Shown here: in pieces, positions 13,423-20,558 of the stretch
How the letters are laid out: the number at the start of each line of letters is the position of its first letter
Numbering within the stretch: the stretch's first letter is position 1
Virus record (IMG/VR): IMGVR_UViG_3300046028_003236
Coordinates: 1-22,626 of that record
DNA from: a virus
Length of the DNA stretch: 22,626 bases
Direction: 5' to 3' (one strand)
The notes under the pieces: generated by a model
Databases searched by the model: none
What the model saw: the letters and a program-made list of their open reading frames with translations, nothing else
What the model was told of the DNA's origin: nothing
Position numbers and translations under genes: made by a program

Positions 13423-14463
13423 ATGAAAACTGCACTTGTTTTAGGAGCTGGTGGTTTCATCGGCAATCATATGGTAAACAGATTGAAGTCTGAAGGATAC
13501 TGGGTTAGAGGTGTTGATCTTAAATATCCTGAATACGCAAAGTCTAGCGCAGATCATTTTGTCATTCGCGACCTTCGTAATCATCAAGATGTTTATGAAG
13601 TGGTTGGATGGGCAGGCGCTAATAGAAATCCATATCAAACATTTGCAAAACAGTTTGATATAACATTTGATGAAATCTACCAGTTTGCAGCAGATATGGG
13701 TGGTGCTGGTTATATTTTTACTGGTGATCATGATGCAGATGTTATGCACAACTCAGCAACAATCAATCTAAATGTTCTAGATTCTGTTCGACAAAAAAAT
13801 ATGGAGTTTGGTGTGAATAGAACTAAAGTTTTCTATTCATCTTCTGCTTGTATGTATCCAGAACATAATCAACTTGATCCAGATAATCCTAACTGTTCAG
13901 AAGATAGTGCATATCCTGCTAACCCAGATAGTGAATATGGTTGGGAGAAACTGTTCAGTGAAAGACTTTATCTTGCCTATAATCGCAACTACTCTATTCC
14001 TGTACGCATTGCTAGATTCCATAATATCTATGGTCCACTAGGCACATGGCAAGGTGGTAAAGAAAAGGCACCTGCTGCTATATGTCGTAAAGTTGTTCAG
14101 AGTGTAGACGATTGGATCGATGTTTGGGGTGACGGAAAGCAGACAAGATCATTTCTTTACATTGATGATTGTATTGATGCCGTACGCCTGATGATGGAAT
14201 CAGACTTCGTGGGCCCAGTTAACATTGGTTCTGAAGAGATGGTAACAATCAATGAACTCGTTTCTATCACAAGCAATATTGCTGCAAAGTTAATCAAGAT
14301 TAATCACATAGAAGGTCCAACTGGTGTTCGCGGCCGCAATTCAGATAATAGACTGATTGAAGAAAAGCTTGGTTGGAAGCCAAAGTATAATCTACATAAA
14401 GGAATATCAAAAACATATGCATGGATTGAAGAAGAAGTTGTAAAAATGGAATCATTAGTATGA
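13423..14463 (+). CDS. gme: GDP-mannose 3,5-epimerase
   Basis: Converts GDP-D-mannose to GDP-L-galactose (and GDP-L-gulose) through oxidation at C4 and epimerisation at C3 and C5, with bound NAD. The 346-residue SDR-fold product has GAGGFIGNH (8-16) for NAD and matches plant GME over long stretches: AADMGG (89-94), YSSSACMYPE (138-147), RFHNIYGPLGTW (198-209), GGKEKAPAAICRK (211-223), WGDGKQTRSF and GVRGRNSDN. Cys143, Tyr172, Lys176 and Lys215 correspond to Arabidopsis Cys145, Tyr174, Lys178 and Lys217, so the catalytic set is complete. It lies three genes from a GT10 fucosyltransferase, which uses GDP-L-sugars. ATGA overlap downstream. GME is rare in phages as far as I know. The substrate GDP-mannose must come from the host or from genes outside this window. 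Confidence 0.92.
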   Translation: MKTALVLGAGGFIGNHMVNRLKSEGYWVRGVDLKYPEYAKSSADHFVIRDLRNHQDVYEVVGWAGANRNPYQTFAKQFDITFDEIYQFAADMGGAGYIFTGDHDADVMHNSATINLNVLDSVRQKNMEFGVNRTKVFYSSSACMYPEHNQLDPDNPNCSEDSAYPANPDSEYGWEKLFSERLYLAYNRNYSIPVRIARFHNIYGPLGTWQGGKEKAPAAICRKVVQSVDDWIDVWGDGKQTRSFLYIDDCIDAVRLMMESDFVGPVNIGSEEMVTINELVSITSNIAAKLIKINHIEGPTGVRGRNSDNRLIEEKLGWKPKYNLHKGISKTYAWIEEEVVKMESLV

Positions 14464-15164
14464 TATATGATGATCACGTACATTTAGTTGACAAGACAGT
14501 GAGTACATATTATGATAGTGGTATATTCAAAAATGGTATAACATTTAAAGATTATGGTTTAACACAGATCATGACACAGAAGTTAGAAAAAGTCAGTGAT
14601 GCTATGATTATGTGTTGGAATCTAGATCATAAGCCTATGTTTGAAAAGTATTGTACAGGTAGAAAAGTTGCTGTTCAAGCAGGAGGATTTATTGGAATCT
14701 ATCCTAAACTTCTGAGTCATATGTTTGATGAGGTATATACTTTTGAGCCTGATCCCTTAAACTTCCATTGTCTTGTCAACAACTGCCAATCACCGAATAT
14801 TCATAAGTTCAACTCAGTTCTTGGAGCTGAACATCAACTTGTAAATGTAGGCGGCGGATTAGATGTCAATCCAGGTATGTTTAAAGTTTTAGGTTCTGAC
14901 AATAGGTCAAACGTTCCTACACTTAGAATTGATGATTTACGACTAAACGCATGTGATTTGATTCAGCTTGATATTGAAGGATATGAAGTGAACGCTCTAA
15001 CTGGTGCCAGTGAGACAATTGAAAGATTCAAACCCATCATCTGCTGTGAGGTTCATCTTTCATCAGAACATTCTTCTAGAATTTTAGAATGTTTATCAAA
15101 GTGGAACTATAAAGAAGTCGAGGTGTTATCATACGCTGGTGATAGACTTTATCGAGCGGTATAA
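14460..15164 (+). CDS. FkbM-family SAM-dependent methyltransferase (second copy)
   Basis: Likely a sugar O-methyltransferase. In the 234-residue product the SAM-binding strand reads KVAVQAGGFIGIYPKLL (69-85), where the usual V-D-x-G is V-Q-A-G-G; strand 2 ends FEPDP (95-99), and the FkbM hallmark is LIQLDIEGYEVNAL (167-180) followed by a strand ending ICCEVH. The N-terminal 60 residues do not resemble the first FkbM protein and may hold an acceptor-binding part. Replacement of Asp by Gln in motif I is unusual but occurs in phage FkbM relatives, from memory. It overlaps the epimerase stop codon (ATGA), so the two are probably translated together and may act on the same sugar. Confidence 0.83.
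   Translation: MIYDDHVHLVDKTVSTYYDSGIFKNGITFKDYGLTQIMTQKLEKVSDAMIMCWNLDHKPMFEKYCTGRKVAVQAGGFIGIYPKLLSHMFDEVYTFEPDPLNFHCLVNNCQSPNIHKFNSVLGAEHQLVNVGGGLDVNPGMFKVLGSDNRSNVPTLRIDDLRLNACDLIQLDIEGYEVNALTGASETIERFKPIICCEVHLSSEHSSRILECLSKWNYKEVEVLSYAGDRLYRAV
14488..14516 (+). promoter_or_regulatory. Candidate internal sigma-70 promoter inside the second FkbM gene
   Basis: TTGACA (14488-14493), a 17-base spacer and TATGAT (14511-14516, one mismatch from consensus). The start would be about 14523, within the FkbM coding sequence, and would serve the GT10 and later genes. It may be coincidental in AT-rich coding DNA. Confidence 0.4.
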
Positions 15165-15175
15165 AAGAGGTTATC

Positions 15176-16060
15176 ATGAATATTTTGAAAATAGGATTCA
15201 CTGATACATTCGGTGGTATTGAAAATTTCTTCACTAAGATTTTAAGCGAACGTTATCAGATCATCCGTGATGATGTTAATCCAGACTATCTTATTTTTGG
15301 TGATAGAAATTTTGGAAGTAATAACATCTCGTATGATGCAAAAAACTGCATAAAGATATTTTATACAGGTGAGAATGCTCGTCCTTGGGAGTATAGATGT
15401 CATTTTTCTATATCTTTTGATCATCATGAAATGGATGGTAAAAATTATAGACTACCACTATATGTGATTTATGATTATGATAATCATTTTCGAGATGTTC
15501 CTAATACATCAACAGTTGACAGACAACCTTATGACCTTCAAAATAAGAAGTTTTGTTCATTCATTGTAAAGAATGAAGCGTGTAACATGCGCAATAAATG
15601 GTTTCACAAACTCAATGAATATAAGCGTGTAGACTCTGCAGGACCTTTGTACAATAACATGGGTTATATTTTACCTCGAGGAGAAGATTCTGTTTCGGCA
15701 AAGTTAAAGTTTCTTAATTCATATAAGTTTAATCTTTGCTTCGAAAACTCATCTTATCCTGGTTACGCAACAGAAAAGTTATATGAAGCTTTATGTGCAA
15801 AGACTATACCGATCTACTGGGGAAGTCCGACCATCGAGTGTGATTTCAACACAAAGGCTTTTCTGAACTGGCATGACTATCAAGATGATGATGCATTCTT
15901 TGAAGCGATCAAAGAGATAGATCAATATCCTGATATGTATGAAGAAATGTATATGCAGCCAATGTTTGCTGATTATCAGAGAGTGAACAAGTTCTTTGAT
16001 AAGAATAAATTTTTAAACTGGTTTGACAAGACCGTGTATCAGGGGATTCTCAATGGATAA
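15176..16060 (+). CDS. Alpha-1,3-fucosyltransferase, GT10 family
   Basis: Transfers a 6-deoxy-L- or L-hexose from a GDP donor (normally GDP-L-fucose) to a glycan. The 294-residue product has both conserved regions of bacterial GT10 enzymes: KFCSFIVKN, R-N-K-W-F, YKRVDSAGPLYNNMG (125-163), and the donor-site signature FNLCFENSSYPGYATEKL (185-202) followed by IPIYWGSPTI (211-220). These lie close to H. pylori FucT. It lacks the long C-terminal heptad and basic membrane-binding tail of H. pylori enzymes, so it is probably soluble. The GDP-mannose 3,5-epimerase gene lies 1.7 kb upstream; no GDP-fucose synthesis genes (gmd, fcl) are in the window. Ribosome site AGAGG precedes ATG 15176. Family call firm; donor uncertain. 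Confidence 0.92.
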   Translation: MNILKIGFTDTFGGIENFFTKILSERYQIIRDDVNPDYLIFGDRNFGSNNISYDAKNCIKIFYTGENARPWEYRCHFSISFDHHEMDGKNYRLPLYVIYDYDNHFRDVPNTSTVDRQPYDLQNKKFCSFIVKNEACNMRNKWFHKLNEYKRVDSAGPLYNNMGYILPRGEDSVSAKLKFLNSYKFNLCFENSSYPGYATEKLYEALCAKTIPIYWGSPTIECDFNTKAFLNWHDYQDDDAFFEAIKEIDQYPDMYEEMYMQPMFADYQRVNKFFDKNKFLNWFDKTVYQGILNG

Positions 16061-16802
16061 AGCTCTTATTATAACTCCTACTGGTTGTCCGATGTTTTTT
16101 GACGACGCCTATGACAAAGAAAATCATTGGCGATCTAATAAATTAGGAAGATCCTATGAAGTGTGTCTCATCGGATTTAAGGAAGACTATGTTCCTGAAG
16201 CAGATTCATACGACTACTTCTTTCATTATCCTGTTCGTCATAAGTGGAAGCAGCTGCCAGACCTCTGTAATTGGCTAGCAACAAAAGGAATTTGTTGGTG
16301 GAATTATGACTACATTGGATATTGGGATGATGACTATTGTACAGACATTCAATCTGTAGAGAGAGCATTGGAAATTGCGAGACGGCATGATATGAGATTG
16401 TTTCAACAATCTTTAATTTCTTGGACAGTTTATCCTTGTCTTGAACAGAATAAGGATTGGGTATTCAGTGAGACTAATTTCACTGAGATGGGTGTTCCAT
16501 TTTATCGCAGCGATATATTCAAAAAAGTCTTGACATTACATAGAGATTACGTATATAATGAATCAGAATGGGGCATTGACAAGATCATGTGTCCGTATCT
16601 AAATCATACGGCCCATGTGATACACGATGTTTCCATCAAACATATGCGTCGTGAGAGTTGGTATGATAAGACAAACGCATTCAAAGAGATGGACTATTTG
16701 ATGAGAGACTGGTTCCCTAGATATCTAAAAGAGAAATATAATAGAGACTATATATACACAGATCAACAAATCACATATACTGCTGCATTAAAAAATAAGT
16801 GA
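16053..16802 (+). CDS. DUF707-like putative glycosyltransferase
   Basis: A 249-residue protein. YDYIGYWDDDYCTDI (85-99) gives a DxD-like acidic cluster after a hydrophobic strand, and RHDMRLFQQSLIS (111-123), EMGVPFYR and SEWGIDKIMCPYL (171-183) follow the order seen in DUF707 proteins, which are grouped with glycosyltransferase-like GT-A folds. The closing VIHDVSIKHMRR fits the family's V-x-D-x-x-x-x-H end. I chose ATG 16053, which has AGGGG at 16041-16045, instead of an upstream in-frame ACG-region start inside the GT10 gene; this leaves an 8-base overlap with GT10. A strong promoter-like sequence lies inside this gene at 16530. Enzyme activity is inferred. Confidence 0.65.
   Translation: MDKALIITPTGCPMFFDDAYDKENHWRSNKLGRSYEVCLIGFKEDYVPEADSYDYFFHYPVRHKWKQLPDLCNWLATKGICWWNYDYIGYWDDDYCTDIQSVERALEIARRHDMRLFQQSLISWTVYPCLEQNKDWVFSETNFTEMGVPFYRSDIFKKVLTLHRDYVYNESEWGIDKIMCPYLNHTAHVIHDVSIKHMRRESWYDKTNAFKEMDYLMRDWFPRYLKEKYNRDYIYTDQQITYTAALKNK
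16530..16559 (+). promoter_or_regulatory. Internal sigma-70 promoter ahead of the dehydratase/C-methyltransferase pair
   Basis: Both hexamers are perfect: TTGACA (16530-16535) and TATAAT (16554-16559), with an 18-base spacer. The predicted start is about 16566, some 240 bases before the dehydratase ATG at 16810, inside the DUF707-like gene. It would give the downstream sugar genes their own transcript. Confidence 0.62.
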
Positions 16803-16809
16803 GGTTATT

Positions 16810-17841
16810 ATGAATAAAAGAGTGCTTGTTACGGGTGGTGCGGGTTTCATTGCTCATCATGTTATTGATACAATTCTTGAAAGAACAGATTGGGAAGTTG
16901 TTACTATTGACCGTCTAGATTTTTCTGGAAATCTAAATCGTCTCCATGAACTATTGTTAACAAAGGACGCTGCTACAAGAAAGCGTGTGCGCTTTGTATT
17001 TCATGATTTGAAAGCTGAGATTAATCCACTCACTTTTAATAACATTGGTGATTGTCATTATGTATTACATCTGGCAGCAGGATCACATGTTGATCGTGCA
17101 ATTGAAAATCCATTGGAGTTTGTTCTAGACAATGTTGTTGGTACATGTAACATCCTGAACTATGCTCGTAAGTGTAAGAACCTAGAACGTTTTGTATATT
17201 TCTCTACAGACGAAGTTTTCGGACCTGCACCGAAGGGTATTCTCTATGATGAAAGAGCAAGATATAATTCAACTAATCCATACTCTGCAACGAAGGCTGG
17301 TGGTGAAGAACTAGCTGTTTCATTCCATAATACATACAGTCTTCCCGTTTATATCTGTCATACTATGAATGTATTCGGTCAGCGTCAACATCCTGAGAAG
17401 TATGTTCCTAAAAGCATTAAGAACATTCGCGATGGTGGGTTGATCACTGTACATGCTGATATTGTTACTGGACAACCAGGTTCTCGTTTCTATGTACATG
17501 TGACGGATGTTGCTGACGCATTGATGCACATTCTCAATCTAAACGAGAAAAGTTTAAGTGTGCCTGATTACGGTGGTGCTAAATGTCCAAAGTTTAATAT
17601 TGTTGGTAATGAAGAGATTGATAATCTTGAACTCATCAACATCATTGGTAATGTCATGAAGAAAGAAGTTCAATATGAACTTGTAGACTTCAATAAGTCT
17701 CGTCCTGGTCATGATCTTAGATACTCTTTAAGTGGCGAATACATGAAGAGTTTAGGATGGACACCGCGCATTCGTCTACGTGATCGCATTGAAGAAGTTG
17801 TACACTGGACATTAGAACACAATCATTGGTTGCTTGCTTAG
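16810..17841 (+). CDS. RmlB-like NDP-glucose 4,6-dehydratase
   Basis: Likely converts an NDP-glucose (dTDP-glucose in RmlB) to the 4-keto-6-deoxy sugar, using bound NAD. The 343-residue SDR-fold protein has GGAGFIAHH (9-17) for NAD, LAAGSHVDRAIENP (88-101), FSTDEVFG (131-138) and YSATK (158-162). The T-D-E triad plus Tyr-x-x-x-Lys is the RmlB active-site set (Thr133, Asp134, Glu135, Tyr158, Lys162). This is the usual first step to rhamnose, and to amino and branched deoxysugars. Partner genes rmlA, rmlC and rmlD are absent here; the next gene is a sugar C-methyltransferase, which argues for a branched sugar rather than plain rhamnose. Ribosome site GAGG precedes ATG 16810. Nucleotide specificity cannot be read from sequence alone. 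Confidence 0.87.
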   Translation: MNKRVLVTGGAGFIAHHVIDTILERTDWEVVTIDRLDFSGNLNRLHELLLTKDAATRKRVRFVFHDLKAEINPLTFNNIGDCHYVLHLAAGSHVDRAIENPLEFVLDNVVGTCNILNYARKCKNLERFVYFSTDEVFGPAPKGILYDERARYNSTNPYSATKAGGEELAVSFHNTYSLPVYICHTMNVFGQRQHPEKYVPKSIKNIRDGGLITVHADIVTGQPGSRFYVHVTDVADALMHILNLNEKSLSVPDYGGAKCPKFNIVGNEEIDNLELINIIGNVMKKEVQYELVDFNKSRPGHDLRYSLSGEYMKSLGWTPRIRLRDRIEEVVHWTLEHNHWLLA

Positions 17842-17850
17842 GAGTTTATT

Positions 17851-19065
17851 ATGTCAGATTGCGAAGAATTGAAAAATTGTGTTGCGTGTGGTTCAAACAA
17901 ACTAAAGCTCACCCTTGACTTGGGTAAGCAACCTCTTGCAAACTCATATAAACTGAAACAAGAAGATATTCAAGAAGAGTATCCTCTTGCAGTTAATCAT
18001 TGTGAAGAGTGTTTTCATGTTCAGCTTACTCATGCTGTAAATCCATCTTTGATGTTCGAAGATTATCTGTATGTCAGTGGTACAACACAGACTGGTAGAG
18101 AACATTTTGAGAATTTTGCCTCATTTGTTCAATCTGCTTCGAATGGAAAAACTGTTCTTGATATTGGTTGCAACGATGGAACTCAATTAGATTATTTCAA
18201 AAAGTTAGGATACAATACTTTTGGTGTTGATCCTGCTAAGAACTTGCATACTCTTTCTGAGAGAAATCACAATGTGTTCTGTGATTACTTCACGGTAGAG
18301 TTTGCTAAAAACCTATCATGGGCAACCAAAGGCTTCGATGTGATCACGGCACAAAATGTCTTTGCTCATACTGCTGATCCTCTTGCTTTTCTTCATGCAG
18401 CAAAGATGATTATGCATGATGAATCAACTTTATTCATTCAGACTTCGCAAGCTAATATGATTTTGAATAATGAGTTTGACACCATCTATCATGAACATAT
18501 ATCTTTCTTCAATGTTCAGTCTATGGACAAACTATGTAAGAGAGCTGGTTTGTTTCTTGTTGGTGTTGAATGGATGCCTATTCATGGAACAAGCTTCGTG
18601 TTCATTGTTCGTAAAACAGATGACGGCCGCAATGTCGATTTGTTAATTAATGAAGAGCGCAATAAAGGATTGTATCATTCAGAAACATATGTTGAATATG
18701 CAAAACGCTGTAATGAAATTGTGAGCAAATTGAAGTATGAATGTGACTATGTTCGCCAAGGTATGATTGGTTGGAATGTCGTTGGCTATGGCGCTCCTGC
18801 TAAAGGTATGACTTTGCTCAACTACGCTAAACTTCATCTTGATTTTATCATCGATGATAATCCTCTGAAACAAGGCAGATTTACTCCTGGTTCTAGTATA
18901 CCTATCTATGGACCAGAAAAGCTTGATGAATTGAAGGATACAACATTGTTTGTTCCTCTTGCTTGGAATTTCTTTGATGAGATCCGTAAGCGTATCAAAT
19001 CAAAGCATGATAATAAGTATGATCGTTTCATCACATATTTTCCTAACGTAGAGATTAGAGAATGA
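17851..19065 (+). CDS. NDP-hexose C-methyltransferase (NovU/TylC3 type)
   Basis: Adds a methyl group to carbon (usually C3) of a 4-keto-deoxysugar nucleotide, using SAM. The 404-residue length and three-part order are standard: an N-terminal Zn-binding domain (Cys10, Cys13, Cys51, Cys54), a central SAM domain with VLDIGCNDGTQL (102-113), VITAQNVFAH and the signature YHEHISFF (213-220), and a C-terminal Rossmann-like domain with VVGYGAPAKG (310-319) and IDDNPLKQG. These correspond to Methyltransf_13, _23 and _14. It follows the 4,6-dehydratase by nine bases with a TAGGAG ribosome site and ends in an ATGA overlap with a putative glycosyltransferase. The pair predicts a C-methyl-branched deoxysugar. 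Steps such as 2-deoxygenation, epimerisation or ketoreduction are not encoded nearby. Confidence 0.9.
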   Translation: MSDCEELKNCVACGSNKLKLTLDLGKQPLANSYKLKQEDIQEEYPLAVNHCEECFHVQLTHAVNPSLMFEDYLYVSGTTQTGREHFENFASFVQSASNGKTVLDIGCNDGTQLDYFKKLGYNTFGVDPAKNLHTLSERNHNVFCDYFTVEFAKNLSWATKGFDVITAQNVFAHTADPLAFLHAAKMIMHDESTLFIQTSQANMILNNEFDTIYHEHISFFNVQSMDKLCKRAGLFLVGVEWMPIHGTSFVFIVRKTDDGRNVDLLINEERNKGLYHSETYVEYAKRCNEIVSKLKYECDYVRQGMIGWNVVGYGAPAKGMTLLNYAKLHLDFIIDDNPLKQGRFTPGSSIPIYGPEKLDELKDTTLFVPLAWNFFDEIRKRIKSKHDNKYDRFITYFPNVEIRE

Positions 19066-19856
19066 ACAGACACATCTACTATCACTTATACTTACCAGAT
19101 GAACATGCTGCATGGTCAAACTATCTTCTTGAACAATATAAGATTGTTGAAGATTCTGGTTTGATTGATAACGTCAACACATTTAATCTTGTGCTTGTTG
19201 GCAAACCTAAAAACATAGAACTGGCAAGTGGTCTTGCCAGAACACTCACAACAAAACTTAAGATTCATACATTTGAAGATAAGTTTGCTACTGATAAAGA
19301 TTTACATACATTAGATACTGATCTTCATGGGTTGAATACACGACCAATGACAGAGTACGGCACGTTGTGTTTGATTGCAGATCATGCACGAAGAGAAGAT
19401 GCACACTTTCTTTATTATCACGCAAAGGGAGTTACTTCATATGAGCGTTGTTTACGTAAAGGTAAGTATGAAGAATTTAAGAACTACCTTTATTGGAGAA
19501 AGTTCCTAGAGTGGGGTGTTATTGAAAACTGGGCACAATGTGATAAGCTGCTTGAGCGTTTTGATGTTGTTGGTTGTAACTTCTCTGAATGGCCAATGAA
19601 ACATTTTAGTGGCAATTATTGGTGGTCAAAGTCTGAGTATATTAATCGTATTGCACATATCAATGACGATAACTGGTGGTCAATGGAAACAAAGAAAAAT
19701 CCTGCTGTCAATCCTCTCACTTGGCGGTTGAGAGATGAAATGTGGATATGTCATGGAAACGATGCGAAGATTGCTTCATTGAAAAATGCTGATAATCCTC
19801 CACCTAAGTCGAATCTCGCAGTAGACTTCATGCCAAGAAAAGCTTATGCCAGATAA
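19062..19856 (+). CDS. Putative glycosyltransferase closing the sugar island
   Basis: A 264-residue cytoplasmic protein. It starts RHIYYHLYLPDEHAAW, has FLYYHAKGVTS (116-126), RKFLEWGVIENWAQC, DVVGCNFSEWP (168-178) and HFSGNYWWSKSEYI (181-194). This set recurs in proteins of capsule and phage glycan clusters and is often labelled glycosyltransferase, but I cannot place it in a numbered family. HFSGNYWW looks like an acceptor- or donor-binding loop. It is coupled to the C-methyltransferase (ATGA), so it may transfer the branched sugar made by the two genes before it. The gene overlaps the DUF1289 gene by 11 bases. Confidence 0.55.
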   Translation: MNRHIYYHLYLPDEHAAWSNYLLEQYKIVEDSGLIDNVNTFNLVLVGKPKNIELASGLARTLTTKLKIHTFEDKFATDKDLHTLDTDLHGLNTRPMTEYGTLCLIADHARREDAHFLYYHAKGVTSYERCLRKGKYEEFKNYLYWRKFLEWGVIENWAQCDKLLERFDVVGCNFSEWPMKHFSGNYWWSKSEYINRIAHINDDNWWSMETKKNPAVNPLTWRLRDEMWICHGNDAKIASLKNADNPPPKSNLAVDFMPRKAYAR

Positions 19857-20097
19857 CATTAAATCACCATGTGTAGGAATATGTGAATACACAGAAGTGA
19901 CCAAAGATGATATCGAAAGATTTTGTCGAGACTGTAAGCGAACAGCCGAAGAGATAGAAGAATGGTACTACGCAACAGAAGATCGTCGGAAACAAATTCT
20001 CAAGTCCTGTCAGCAAAGGAAAAGAGAAGAGGAATACAAAAAAGAATTGACTGTTGTCAACAGAACTGCTAAGATACTCAGACAATCAAATCAGTAA
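19846..20097 (+). CDS. DUF1289 protein
   Basis: An 83-residue protein. SPCVGICEYTE (7-17), then FCRDCKRTAEEIEEW and a run of basic residues, is the DUF1289 pattern: four cysteines (Cys9, Cys13, Cys28, Cys31) likely hold a metal or Fe-S centre. Family members are common in Alpha- and Gammaproteobacteria and in some phages; a precise role is not established. The C-terminal 35 residues are strongly charged and form a predicted helix. The weak ribosome site suggests translation is coupled to the upstream glycosyltransferase gene. It marks the switch from sugar genes to small early-type genes. Confidence 0.85.
   Translation: MPDNIKSPCVGICEYTEVTKDDIERFCRDCKRTAEEIEEWYYATEDRRKQILKSCQQRKREEEYKKELTVVNRTAKILRQSNQ
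20047..20075 (+). promoter_or_regulatory. Weak candidate promoter before the small-gene/thyX block
   Basis: TTGACT (20047-20052), a 17-base spacer and TAAGAT (20070-20075, four of six matches). TTGACtgttGTCAA also forms an inverted repeat here. The start would be about 20082, 28 bases before ATG 20110. Moderate match only. Confidence 0.33.
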
Positions 20098-20109
20098 CAG
20101 GAAAAAACC

Positions 20110-20349
20110 ATGACTGCGGTTTATAGAGAAGTTGAAGTTGACATTGGTGAGTTTGATGACGATGACTTGATTGATGAACTTGAACATCGTGGTTACACAG
20201 TCCTCATGGAAGATCAGGAAGATCAGCATCCTGAAATTCTAGAAATGATCTGGCGATTCAAGCATGGATATATTGAAGACGCGATGATTCTTCTGGAAAG
20301 ACGTTTTCCAGAAATGTATGGTATTTCTAAGTTGATTAAGGAGAAGTAA
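20110..20349 (+). CDS. Small acidic protein of unknown function
   Basis: A 79-residue protein that I do not recognise by name. The first half is very acidic (VEVDIGEFDDDDLIDELEHRG) and the second half is helical and amphipathic (EMIWRFKHGYIEDAMILLERR). Similar short proteins occur near replication genes of phages of Alphaproteobacteria, as far as I recall. No membrane segment or metal site. It is followed directly by a basic lysine-rich peptide gene, so an acidic/basic pair may form, but this is conjecture. Ribosome site AGGAAA precedes ATG 20110. Confidence 0.7.
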   Translation: MTAVYREVEVDIGEFDDDDLIDELEHRGYTVLMEDQEDQHPEILEMIWRFKHGYIEDAMILLERRFPEMYGISKLIKEK

Positions 20350-20556
20350 ATGTTAACGTGGTTACGCGATAAAATATTTGGAAAGCAATACACTGCACCA
20401 ATTGAACCTGTCGTTCAGACGCCTGTTGTTCAACCTACAGTTGTTGAGGAACCTAAACAGGTGACGGAAAGTAAACCAGCACGAAAGAGAGCAGCTCCTA
20501 AAAAGACTACCAAGAAGACACCTGCCAGAAAGAAATCTCCTCTAAAGAAGGTTTAA
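20350..20556 (+). CDS. Lysine/alanine/proline-rich histone-H1-like small protein
   Basis: A 68-residue protein. The start MLTWLRDKIFGKQ is a short amphipathic helix, residues 17-42 are Pro/Val/Gln-rich and flexible, and residues 43-68 (KPARKRAAPKKTTKKTPARK and onward) are a run of KK, PA and AP steps like the tail of histone H1 or bacterial H1-like proteins. It should bind DNA or RNA non-specifically through charge. Function in phage unknown; DNA compaction or a linker between a protein and nucleic acid is plausible. AAGGAG gives a strong ribosome site just before ATG 20350. It sits two bases before thyX. Confidence 0.72.
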   Translation: MLTWLRDKIFGKQYTAPIEPVVQTPVVQPTVVEEPKQVTESKPARKRAAPKKTTKKTPARKKSPLKKV

Positions 20557-20558
20557 TC

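Noticed and set aside
16023-16052. Longer start for the DUF707-like protein inside the GT10 gene
   Set aside because: No start context; ATG 16053 has AGGGG at good spacing.
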